Shown here piece after piece: positions 1 through 7,213 of a stretch of DNA of 18,619 nt; the first letter of the stretch is position 1; each line of letters opens with the position of its first letter. Made by a program: the position numbers and the translations under genes. Under the pieces are notes generated by a model. The model did not search any database and had not been told where the DNA came from. It saw nothing but the letters and a program-made list of their open reading frames with translations. Where the stretch lies: the NCBI GenBank assembly GCA_964486825.1, contig CAZAQS010000080.1:1-18619 (forward strand), written 5' to 3'. This DNA comes from CAZAQS01 sp964486825. GTDB lineage: Bacteria > Chloroflexota > Anaerolineae > Anaerolineales > UBA4823.

Positions 1-162
1 ATAGGCCTCTTGTACCATCTCGAGGGCGATATCTTCATTGTCCAGCATACGTATAGCGAAGCTTTTCATCCGGCCATGGTAGCGTTCAACCAGGCAACCA
101 AAAGCCTCCAGGTCACCATTTCGGGTGAGAATTACAAGTTCCGCATCTTCTTGATGTTCCAA
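1..162 (-). CDS. ECF-type RNA polymerase sigma factor, N-terminal fragment
   Basis: Reading the minus strand from 162 to the window edge gives 54 residues with the hallmarks of sigma-70 region 2 in ECF sigma factors: an acidic N-terminus with DAELVILTRNGD (about residues 6-17), then EAFGCLVERYHGRM, and ending in the region 2.2-like MVQEAY. Such proteins direct core RNA polymerase to special promoters, often in envelope or stress responses. I chose a TTG start at 162-160 because AAGGAG lies 5 nt upstream on this strand and in-frame TGA and TAG codons lie just before it, with no ATG between. The rest of region 2 and all of region 4 lie outside the window, so the subgroup and any anti-sigma partner cannot be judged. 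It is divergent from ileS. Confidence 0.82.
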   Translation of the reverse strand, partial: MEHQEDAELVILTRNGDLEAFGCLVERYHGRMKSFAIRMLDNEDIALEMVQEAY

Positions 163-261
163 TTCATCTCCTTCCTATCAGAAAGGCTTTCTTATATTAG
201 TGGTAATAAATGCCATTATGGTTACAAAAATTTGCAAATTGATTCTCAATACCAGATTCGA

Positions 262-290
262 TTGACCATTTAGACTGATTATGGCATAAT
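262..290 (+). promoter_or_regulatory. Sigma-70-type promoter for the T-box/ileS transcript
   Basis: The -35 box TTGACC (262-267) and -10 box CATAAT (285-290) are separated by exactly 17 bp. Transcription would start near 297, just upstream of T-box Stem I (about 315). A 6-bp dyad, GATTAT-GGC-ATAATC (277-291), overlaps the -10 box. The promoter is called from sequence only. Confidence 0.65.
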
Positions 291-314
291 CCTGACCAAG
301 TTACTAAATATTAA

Positions 315-652
315 AGGCGATGATGGAAACGAGTAGGCTTGCAAGGACTGGCAGCGACCCTGGGTTTGGTGAAAGCCGGGGCAGGTAAGCAAGCTGAAAA
401 TCCTTCCGGAGCCGCAAGCTGAAAGCGACCAGTTTTATTCATGGCTTGCAAGTAGGTGCGCCGGTGTTATCCCCCGTTAGCCGGATACAGGTTTCGTTTC
501 CTGTTTCGGAAACTGTTCCTGGCAGAGGTGCTCGTCTGCGGGCGAGAACCAGGGTGGTACCGCGAGGTGCACAAAGACAGGTGATTTATTCACCACACTA
601 CCAAAAGTAGTTTGCACTCTCGTCCCTGATTGGGGCGAGGGTTTTTGTTTTT
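315..652 (+). ncRNA. T-box riboswitch leader of ileS (tRNA-Ile sensing)
   Basis: This leader senses uncharged tRNA and controls readthrough into ileS. Visible parts: lower Stem I GGAA/TTCC (325-328/404-407), the GA-motif strand GAGTA (331-335), helix GCTTGC/GCAAGC (337-342/389-394), a distal loop GGTGAAAGCC (368-377), and a specifier strand GAAAATCC holding ATC (400-402), an Ile codon. A Stem III-like segment with the usual AGTAG and CCGTTA blocks follows (about 448-480). The T-box consensus AGGGTGGTACCGCG is at 551-564; its TGGT bulge (555-558) can pair with an ACCA tRNA end. The antiterminator is AGGG/CCCT (551-554/624-627) plus CGAG/CTCG (563-566/619-622), mutually exclusive with the terminator. 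One oddity is that the base after the specifier is C, whereas a purine is usual. Confidence 0.93.
616..652 (+). terminator. Intrinsic terminator of the T-box leader
   Basis: An 11-bp stem (616-626 with 632-642, including three G-U pairs) has a TGATT loop and is followed by the T-rich run GTTTTTGTTTTT. Bases 618-627 are shared with the 3' side of the antiterminator, so the two folds exclude each other. Its position inside any longer upstream reading of ileS rules out starts before 652. Confidence 0.92.
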
Positions 653-710
653 ATCGCAATCTATCGAGGCAGCTGGTTGCATGTCTCAAGTTCTTCTGCA
701 TGGAGGATGT

Positions 711-3700
711 ATGTTTAAACCTGTCTCTCCCAGACTCAATATAACCCTTCTCGAAGAAGAGGTGCTTCGCTTCTGGAAACACCACAAAATCTTCGAGAAA
801 TCGGGAGTCCAACGGGAAGGAAGCCCGGAATACGTATTCTATGAAGGACCTCCCACAGCCAATGGCCTGCCAGGCGTGCACCATGCCCTGGCGCGCGCCT
901 TCAAGGATATGTTCCCGCGCTATAAATCTATGCGCGGCTACCACGTGATCCGTAGAGGCGGCTGGGATACCCATGGCCTACCGGTGGAAATCGGCGTCGA
1001 GAAACAGCTAGGTTTCACATCCAAGAGCCAAATCGAAGCTTACGGGATCGACCGCTTCAACGAGCTTTGCCGGCGGTCTGCTACCGAATACATCCAGGAA
1101 TGGGAACGCTTCACAGACCGGATCGGCTTTTGGGTCGACCTGGAGGAAGCCTACGTCACCTATACCAATTCCTATATTGAAACCGTCTGGTGGATCTTGA
1201 AGACCTTCTGGGATAAAGGCTTGCTCTACCAGGGATATAAAGTTGTCCCGTACTGCCCGCGCTGTGGGACGCCTCTCTCCGACCACGAAGTGGCCTTGGG
1301 CTACGAACAGGCGGTCGATCCTTCGGTATTCGTGCGCCTGCCGCTGGTGGATGATCCGGGCACCTCCTTGCTAATATGGACAACCACACCCTGGACTTTG
1401 CCAGGTAATGTCGCTGTGGCTGCGCACCCGGACGTGGACTATGTCATCGTCGAGAGGGATTTACCGGAAGGCGGTGTTGAAAAATTGATCCTGGCGCGCC
1501 CTTTGATCGAAAAAGTGTTCCGAGATGAGGAAGTCCGCGTCTATGAGACTTTTAAAGGCAAGAAGCTGAAAGGTCTGCGCTACCGGCCTCTGTTTACCTT
1601 CCTGCTCCCGGATAAACCGGCCCATTATGTTATCTTGGAAGATTTTGTGACCACAGAGGACGGCACCGGGCTGGTCCACATCGCTCCAGCCTTCGGGGCG
1701 GAAGACCTTCAGGCCTCTCTTGAGCATGATTTGTCTGTGCTGATGACAATTAATGAAGACGGCACATTTATTCCCGATGTACGTCCCTGGCGAGGCCGTT
1801 TCTTTAAAGAAGCCGACCCAGATATTACGAAAGACCTGGATGCACGCGGCCTGCTCTACAGGGCTGAAACCTACACGCATACCTACCCGTTCTGTTGGCG
1901 CTGCTCGACGCCACTGCTCTACTACGCCCGGGGGACCTGGTATATCCGTACCCAGCAGTATAAGGAAAAGATGGTTGAGCTGAATGGGACGATCAACTGG
2001 TATCCGGAACATATCAAGCACGGCCGTTTCGGTAATTGGCTAGAGAACAACGTCGACTGGGCTCTCGGACGGGAGCGCTATTGGGGTACACCCCTACCGA
2101 TCTGGGAGTGCCGTGATTGTCACAGCCAGGTTGCGGTAGGGTCCATAGCTGAGCTTTCTGAGCTGGCTGGTGAAGACCTGGCTTCTCTCGACCTGCATCG
2201 CCCCTACGTCGACGAGATCCGTTTCGCCTGCAAGGATTGCCAGGGGCAAATGGAGCGTGTCCCGGAGCTGATCGATGTTTGGTTCGATTCCGGATCGATG
2301 CCCTACGCTCAATGGCATTACCCATTCGAAAACCAGGAAATGTTCAAGAACCAGTATCCAGCAGACTATATCTGCGAGGCGGTAGACCAGACACGTGGCT
2401 GGTTCTATTCCTTACACGCCATCAGCTCTTTGCTAAACGAAAGTGTGGCCTTCAAAAACGTCATCTGCCTTGGCTTAATCCTGGACGCCGAAGGGCAAAA
2501 GATGTCTAAATCGCGCGGCAATGTTGTCGATCCCTGGGATGTCCTCAACCAGCACGGAGCGGATGCCTTTCGCTGGTACCTTTACACAGCCAGCCCGCCT
2601 GGGCAAGAACGGCGTTTCTCGGTTGATCTGGTTGGGGAAGTGGTACGCAACTTCACCCTCACACTTTGGAATGTATACTCGTTTTTCGTGACCTACGCCA
2701 ACCTGGACGGCTGGAAGCCTTCTGGTTCTAGCGGAACCCCCCCGTATAACGAGCTTGACCGCTGGTTGTTATCCGAGCTGCATACCCTCGTAAGGAACGT
2801 GACCACCGCACTGGAGCATTATGACGTCCCCGGCGCTACTCGACCGATCCAGGCCTTTGTAGAGAACCTATCCAAGTGGTATCTACGACGCTCCCGCCGT
2901 CGCTACTGGAAAAGCGAGTCAGATGCAGACAAGGATGCAGCCTACGCCACTCTATACGAGGTTCTTATAACCCTGGGTAAGCTGCTGGCCCCAACCATGC
3001 CTTTCCTGGCTGAGGAGCTCTACCAGAACCTGGTTCGCTCAGTAGACAGGGAGACCGCAGAGTCGGTTCACCTGGCAGAATGGCCAGCTTATAACGAACA
3101 GCTGATCGATGAGAAACTCAATGCGGATATGGAGCTGGTCATGCGGTTCGCCTCACTCGGCCACGCCGCCCGTAACCAGGCCGCCATCAAAGTACGCCAG
3201 CCCCTCTCGGAAGCAGCCTTCTCGGTAACTGGGACAGAAGAAGCTCAAGCGCTGGAACGGTACGCAGAGCTATTGGAAGATGAGCTTAATGTAAAGCAGG
3301 TCAGGGTTTTGGGCTCTGCAGGAGAGGCGGTATCTTACACACTTAATCCCCTCCCTAAGCAGCTTGGCCAAAAATATAAGGGCCAATTTCCAGCCGTGCG
3401 GGCGGCGATTATCGAGTTGGATGCAGAAACTGCAGCCCGTTCGCTGTTAGAAGGACAACCCGTCCAGGTTACCGTGGACGGAGAAACCCTTGAGGTACAA
3501 CCGGGTGAGGTTGAAGTCCGCGCTGAGGCCCGTAGCGGCTTAACCGTAGCATCGGAAGGACCATATATCTGTGCTCTCCATATCGATCTGACACCAGAGT
3601 TGGTTAAAGAAGGCCTGGCGCGGGAGTTCGTACGCCGGGTCCAGGATATGCGGAAACAGGCCGGTTTCGATATCGCGGACCGCATCCATCTTTTCCTGCA

Positions 3701-3863
3701 TGCAAGCCCCAGGTTAGCTGAAGCCGTGGAAGCTCACCGTGAATACATCATGGGAGAGACCCTCACCCTCAAGCTTAGCTCAACTCGCCCTCCTGACGGG
3801 GCTTCCAGCGCTACCCTTGAGTTCGATGGGGAAAAGGCGAGCGTAGGCATTTCAAAAGCATAA
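711..3863 (+). CDS. ileS: Isoleucyl-tRNA synthetase, type 2 (IleRS2) with GVHH signature
   Basis: Charges tRNA-Ile with isoleucine in the cytoplasm. The ATG at 711 follows GGAGG (702-706); longer in-frame starts at 630 or 681 are unlikely because 630 lies in the terminator and no better site is seen. The product is 1050 residues, as expected for the long type 2 class. Domains: Rossmann catalytic core with PPTANGLPGVHH (residues 47-58), where the class I HIGH signature reads G55-V-H-H58; CP1 editing domain with WTTTPW (223-228) and the GTGLVHIAPAFGAED block (318-332); KMSKS at 597-601; anticodon-binding domain from about 690; and a C-terminal extension. Several CxxC pairs (182/185, 395/398, 467/470, 507/510) may bind metal. 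The HIGH region resembles eukaryotic and type 2 bacterial enzymes rather than the E. coli type. Expression is controlled by the T-box upstream. The stop codon lies directly against the N gap. Confidence 0.97.
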   Translation: MFKPVSPRLNITLLEEEVLRFWKHHKIFEKSGVQREGSPEYVFYEGPPTANGLPGVHHALARAFKDMFPRYKSMRGYHVIRRGGWDTHGLPVEIGVEKQLGFTSKSQIEAYGIDRFNELCRRSATEYIQEWERFTDRIGFWVDLEEAYVTYTNSYIETVWWILKTFWDKGLLYQGYKVVPYCPRCGTPLSDHEVALGYEQAVDPSVFVRLPLVDDPGTSLLIWTTTPWTLPGNVAVAAHPDVDYVIVERDLPEGGVEKLILARPLIEKVFRDEEVRVYETFKGKKLKGLRYRPLFTFLLPDKPAHYVILEDFVTTEDGTGLVHIAPAFGAEDLQASLEHDLSVLMTINEDGTFIPDVRPWRGRFFKEADPDITKDLDARGLLYRAETYTHTYPFCWRCSTPLLYYARGTWYIRTQQYKEKMVELNGTINWYPEHIKHGRFGNWLENNVDWALGRERYWGTPLPIWECRDCHSQVAVGSIAELSELAGEDLASLDLHRPYVDEIRFACKDCQGQMERVPELIDVWFDSGSMPYAQWHYPFENQEMFKNQYPADYICEAVDQTRGWFYSLHAISSLLNESVAFKNVICLGLILDAEGQKMSKSRGNVVDPWDVLNQHGADAFRWYLYTASPPGQERRFSVDLVGEVVRNFTLTLWNVYSFFVTYANLDGWKPSGSSGTPPYNELDRWLLSELHTLVRNVTTALEHYDVPGATRPIQAFVENLSKWYLRRSRRRYWKSESDADKDAAYATLYEVLITLGKLLAPTMPFLAEELYQNLVRSVDRETAESVHLAEWPAYNEQLIDEKLNADMELVMRFASLGHAARNQAAIKVRQPLSEAAFSVTGTEEAQALERYAELLEDELNVKQVRVLGSAGEAVSYTLNPLPKQLGQKYKGQFPAVRAAIIELDAETAARSLLEGQPVQVTVDGETLEVQPGEVEVRAEARSGLTVASEGPYICALHIDLTPELVKEGLAREFVRRVQDMRKQAGFDIADRIHLFLHASPRLAEAVEAHREYIMGETLTLKLSSTRPPDGASSATLEFDGEKASVGISKA

Positions 3864-3963
3864 NNNNNNNNNNNNNNNNNNNNNNNNNNNNNNNNNNNNN
3901 NNNNNNNNNNNNNNNNNNNNNNNNNNNNNNNNNNNNNNNNNNNNNNNNNNNNNNNNNNNNNNN
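3864..3963. other. Assembly gap of 100 N
   Basis: The run is exactly 100 N, the conventional length for a scaffold gap of unknown size. Any terminator of ileS, and the 5' part of the following gene, are hidden here. The order and distance of the two flanks rest on scaffolding alone. Confidence 0.98.
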
Positions 3964-4185
3964 GGATTGCCAGGTAGACAAGGGAACAGCTCGCGAGGGG
4001 GAGTATGATCCTCATCCTCCTCGGATGTCATGGTAGATGGGGTCCAGGGGGTATGGGTACATCAGGCAGACCGAGGGGATAGATCCCGCTTCATGCTGGC
4101 CTGGGTAAAAAATGGGGTTATATATTCATTGAGTGGTCGGGGATCGCTTGACGAAGCAGTCGATATTGCAAACTCTCTTAACTAG
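3964..4185 (+). CDS. 3' fragment of a DUF4367-like protein (partial, in-frame TGA)
   Basis: The frame ending at TAG 4183-4185 encodes a C-terminus that looks real. It contains VDGVQGVWVHQ, then FMLAWVKNGVIYSLSG, then SLDEAVDIANSLN. A Trp plus 'G-hydrophobic-Y-L-G' strand followed by a helix ending in 'IA-SL' is the pattern of DUF4367-type C-termini, found in secreted or membrane-anchored bacterial proteins of unclear role. The same frame is open to the gap except for a TGA at 4006-4008, 42 nt from the gap edge, so either an assembly error at a contig end or a real nonsense mutation is present. If the TGA is real, the open part is only 4009-4185, with an ATG at 4030. The family call is from memory of the pattern and is tentative. 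Confidence 0.45.
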
Positions 4186-4213
4186 GTTAAAATTTAGCTG
4201 AACCAACCTAATG

Positions 4214-4250
4214 AACGTGAAACGCGAGATGCTCGCGTTTCACGTTTTGT
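4214..4250 (+). terminator. Intrinsic terminator (perfect 15-bp hairpin)
   Basis: AACGTGAAACGCGAG (4214-4228) pairs perfectly with 4232-4246 around an ATG loop and is followed by TTTTGT. It lies 28 nt after the DUF4367-like fragment and ends about 20 nt before the ABC ATPase start, separating the two transcripts. Confidence 0.8.
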
Positions 4251-4269
4251 CGAATATGTATGTAAGCTT

Positions 4270-5196
4270 ATGTCCGTTAATAACCACCTGGCGCTGGAAT
4301 TAAATGGTCTCAGAAAAGTTTACGGGGACAAGGTCGCCGTCGAAGATCTGACTTTGAACGTTGAAAAGGGGGAGGTGTTTGGCTTTCTCGGGCCGAACGG
4401 AGCTGGTAAAACAACATCGGTCAAGATGATCTTAGGACTTGTCGCGCCTACATCTGGAGAAGGCACTTTGCTCGGCGCGCCATTGGGAGACCCATCTATA
4501 CGATGCCAGGTGGGCTTCTTACCGGAACATTTCCGATTCCATGACTGGTTGACGGCCTCCGAATTCTTGACCCTACACGCAGACCTTTACCATATGCCTC
4601 GGGGTAGTACGAAACGGAGGGTTGAGGAGCTCCTTGAGCTGGTGGGGCTCACACCTCATGCTGTCCGAAAGCTGCGGACATTTTCGAAAGGTATGCTCCA
4701 GCGTGTTGGATTAGCCCAGGCACTGCTGAACAAACCTGCCCTTGTATTCCTGGATGAGCCCACATCTGGGCTGGATCCTGTTGGTAGGCGCCTGGTTAGA
4801 GATATCATCCGCGATCTTAAGGAGAAAGGCACCAGTGTCTTCTTGAACTCACACTTGTTAAGTGAAGTTGAGATCACATGTGACCGAGTTGCTTTTATTA
4901 AGAATGGGGTTGTCGCTCGCATCAGCCGGCTGAACAGCCTGGTAGATGGCGAACTGACCGTACTGGCAAAAGTACAAAATTTAACCTCACCAGTCGAGAA
5001 AGGCCTCGCTCAATGGGCTCAAAATGTGCGCCTGGATGGGGATCATTTATCACTGACTCTGTCTGGTGAGGCAGATCTACCGGCAGTTAATCGGTACCTG
5101 GTCGAAAATGGTGTGGCGGTTTATTCATTTCATCCCGAGCAGATATCTTTGGAGGACCTGTTCATGCAGATCGTTGGGGATGAAGGAGGTCTTTGA
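4270..5196 (+). CDS. ABC-2-type transporter, ATP-binding protein
   Basis: The cytoplasmic ATPase of a two-gene exporter, 308 residues. Visible motifs: Walker A GPNGAGKTT (41-49), Q-loop region VGFLPEHF (81-88), a signature reading FSKGMLQR (138-145, the LSGGQ equivalent in this branch), Walker B ALVFLDEP (157-164) with catalytic E163, and the H-loop NSHLLSE (H195). The C-terminal 85 residues resemble the extension of CcmA/NatA-like exporters. It overlaps the permease by one base (TGATG), so the two are translationally coupled. No Shine-Dalgarno is visible before ATG 4270 and the terminator hairpin ends only about 20 nt upstream, so the transcript may have a very short or no leader. The substrate cannot be told from sequence. 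Confidence 0.95.
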   Translation: MSVNNHLALELNGLRKVYGDKVAVEDLTLNVEKGEVFGFLGPNGAGKTTSVKMILGLVAPTSGEGTLLGAPLGDPSIRCQVGFLPEHFRFHDWLTASEFLTLHADLYHMPRGSTKRRVEELLELVGLTPHAVRKLRTFSKGMLQRVGLAQALLNKPALVFLDEPTSGLDPVGRRLVRDIIRDLKEKGTSVFLNSHLLSEVEITCDRVAFIKNGVVARISRLNSLVDGELTVLAKVQNLTSPVEKGLAQWAQNVRLDGDHLSLTLSGEADLPAVNRYLVENGVAVYSFHPEQISLEDLFMQIVGDEGGL

Positions 5197-6035
5197 TGAG
5201 CATTTTCGTCATCGCCCGCCTCACATTTCGGGAGGCTTCCCGTCGAAGGATCCTTTTAGCGGCCGCCATATTTGGGTTGCTTTTCCTTATCATCTATGCG
5301 CTCGGTTTAAGCCAGATTCAGAAAGAAATCGCCGCTCAGGCCCGGCCCATGCCAGCATTAGTTGCTAGCGAAATGTTCAGTTTCATCTTCATGGCAGGTT
5401 TGTATGTGGTCAATTTCCTTTCTATCGTGATGGCCGTGCTCACCTCTGTAGACACCCTCTCAGGGGAAATTTCTTCCGGTACGATCCAGACACTTGCCAG
5501 CAAGCCGCTTCAACGCTGGGAGATCGTCTTGGGGAAATGGTTGGGATTTGCTGGAATGCTGACCCTGTACCTGATATTGATGGCTGGTGGTGTTATGCTG
5601 GTGGCGAGTATTACCCTGGGATATACTGCCCCAAACGCCCTGCGAGGTTTAGCCCTGATGTGGCTCAACCTGATCCTCTTGCTTGGGGTATCTCTTTTGG
5701 GAGGAACGATTCTCTCAACCTTAGCTAACGGAGTGCTAGTCTTCGGCTTATATGGGATTGCCTTTATCGGCGGCTGGATCGAACAATTTGGTTCCTTCTT
5801 AGAGAACCAGACTGCCGTTGATATCGGCGTGATTTGCAGCCTGATCTTGCCGGTAGAAGCAATCTGGAAACGGGCCGCCTACGAGATGCAGTCCCCAATT
5901 GCCGGCGCCTTGGGCAGCTTTAGCCCATTCTCAACCCAATCCGTTCCAAGCCCGGTCATGATAGGATATGCCATCCTTTATGCAATGACAGCTCTCGCCT
6001 TGGCTGTGAGGCAATTTAATCACCGGGATCTTTAA
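5196..6035 (+). CDS. ABC-2-type transporter, permease
   Basis: The membrane partner of the preceding ATPase, 279 residues. The start is ATG 5196, with AAGGAGG (5183-5189) six bases upstream; a TTG at 5193 is in frame but badly spaced. Hydrophobic segments lie at about 19-38, 60-82, 115-137, 150-185 (probably two), 205-220 and 253-271. The loop GEISSGTIQTLASKP (90-104), followed by RWEIVLGKW, is the cytoplasmic coupling segment typical of ABC-2 permeases of the NosY/ABC2_membrane_2 type, which cluster with multi-gene export of small molecules or lipids. A 30-nt gap to the next gene suggests one transcript. Confidence 0.9.
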   Translation: MSIFVIARLTFREASRRRILLAAAIFGLLFLIIYALGLSQIQKEIAAQARPMPALVASEMFSFIFMAGLYVVNFLSIVMAVLTSVDTLSGEISSGTIQTLASKPLQRWEIVLGKWLGFAGMLTLYLILMAGGVMLVASITLGYTAPNALRGLALMWLNLILLLGVSLLGGTILSTLANGVLVFGLYGIAFIGGWIEQFGSFLENQTAVDIGVICSLILPVEAIWKRAAYEMQSPIAGALGSFSPFSTQSVPSPVMIGYAILYAMTALALAVRQFNHRDL

Positions 6036-6065
6036 CAGCACCCGGTACAGGGGGTTGATATCTAT

Positions 6066-7103
6066 ATGAAAGCAGGGATTAGAAGGGGGGCATCGAATGC
6101 ATTCCTCTTTTTGAGCTGGTTATATCTTGCGCTCCTGTTGGCATGGCTAGTAGGATACATGGTGTTTGGAGATCGCCTGCGTTACCTGGGATTGGTAAAT
6201 CTACTGGCAGTATACCTGTTCTTCCCACTGCCATTGTTGCTGCTGGCAGCCTTTTTCTATAAGCGTTTGTGGCTATGGCTAGGGTTTATCACCGGCTCGG
6301 TCGCTTTTATCTTCTTATGGGGAGCACAATTTAACCCTTTGCGTCTTGCAGCATCCAATAATTCCGAGTCTGCGACCTCTCTGTCTGTAATGACCTATAA
6401 TGTTTTGGCCTGGCATAACCATACCTCACCGGTTATTCAGACCATCCTGCACGAGAACCCTGATGTTCTGTTCATCCAGGAGCTTAACAACAACCTTGCC
6501 AGCGCATTGCAAGAAGAGATTATCCATATCTACCCTTACCAGATACTAGACCCAATCGATAACCCGCGCGGGATCGGTACCATCAGTCGCTACCCAATCC
6601 ACGAAACGGGGATACAGCTCCTGGATGGTTGGATTGGAGGTCCACAAGTATTGATCCTGGATTGGGAGGATATGGAAGTAACCATTGTCAATATCCATAT
6701 GACCTCCACAACCGGTATTAGCTCTCGAGAGCATATTGAGAGAACGTTTAACCAGAGAGAAGCCCAGGCACGGACACTGGTTGAATTTGTACGCCAGCGC
6801 GGGCCAACTCTTATCTCCGGCGATGCTAATGCTGCGCCTCAAAATGATTCATACAGGATACTCACCTCAGAATTAGTAGATGCCTGGCGGGTGGCTGGTT
6901 TCGGCCTGGGGCACACCTTCCCGGGAAGCTCCATCCCTGGTAGCGACCGGCCTCGTATCGGAAACTGGTATGTCCCCCGCTGGCTTTCGAGGATCGACTA
7001 TATCTTCTACTCAAGCCACTTCGAAGCAATCGAAGCCCGGACAGCCTTGATCGATGGCGTGTCGGACCATAGAGGGGTAACTGCAGTCCTTATGGTAAGA
7101 TAG
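6066..7103 (+). CDS. Membrane-anchored endonuclease/exonuclease/phosphatase (EEP) family protein
   Basis: 345 residues. Three N-terminal membrane segments (about 12-34, 42-62, 68-88) precede a complete EEP domain, presumably placed outside the membrane. EEP motifs: MTYNVL (109-114, N113), DVLFIQEL (E139, metal ligand), NIH (209-211), SGDANAAP (D253, N255), RIDYIF (309-314) and the terminal SDHRGV (H335). All catalytic positions of the DNase I/sphingomyelinase fold are present, so it is likely active as a Mg-dependent phosphodiesterase or phosphatase. The TM-anchored architecture and the lipid-enzyme neighbours make a phospholipid or envelope substrate more likely than DNA, but that is inference. 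The ATG at 6066 has only a GGGGG block about 10 nt upstream. Confidence 0.88.
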   Translation: MKAGIRRGASNAFLFLSWLYLALLLAWLVGYMVFGDRLRYLGLVNLLAVYLFFPLPLLLLAAFFYKRLWLWLGFITGSVAFIFLWGAQFNPLRLAASNNSESATSLSVMTYNVLAWHNHTSPVIQTILHENPDVLFIQELNNNLASALQEEIIHIYPYQILDPIDNPRGIGTISRYPIHETGIQLLDGWIGGPQVLILDWEDMEVTIVNIHMTSTTGISSREHIERTFNQREAQARTLVEFVRQRGPTLISGDANAAPQNDSYRILTSELVDAWRVAGFGLGHTFPGSSIPGSDRPRIGNWYVPRWLSRIDYIFYSSHFEAIEARTALIDGVSDHRGVTAVLMVR

Positions 7104-7167
7104 AACCAGGGGAAATCAATACCACGTTCCAATCAACAGTGGTAAATCCATTTCAGTCAATATTGCG

Positions 7168-7173
7168 TATAAT
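7168..7173 (+). promoter_or_regulatory. Possible -10 box upstream of the phosphatidyltransferase gene
   Basis: A perfect TATAAT lies 41 nt before ATG 7214 in the only sizeable gap between 6035 and 8428. No good -35 is seen at 16-18 bp, and the TG two bases upstream is off the extended -10 register. It may be an internal promoter. Confidence 0.35.
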
Positions 7174-7213
7174 TATCTAATTATCCAGAAACGCTAGGGT
7201 GGTGTTACAGTCC

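Noticed and set aside
10..273. 87-codon open frame on the + strand at the window start
   Set aside because: The opposite strand encodes a clear ECF sigma factor region 2 up to 162; this frame has no recognisable motif and runs across the divergent spacer.
630..710. Longer N-terminus for IleRS (starts at 630 or 681)
   Set aside because: 630 lies inside the T-box terminator and 681 has no ribosome site. ATG 711 follows GGAGG and begins with the usual FKPVSP-type N-terminus.
1461..2021. 186-codon frame on the minus strand within ileS
   Set aside because: It is antisense to conserved IleRS coding sequence, shows no domain motif and has no ribosome site; such frames are common opposite GC-rich genes.
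7120..7144. Inverted repeat TACCAC...GTGGTA between the EEP gene and the phosphatidyltransferase
   Set aside because: It has only a 6-bp stem with a 13-base loop and no T-tract, so it is weak as a terminator and not distinctive as an operator.
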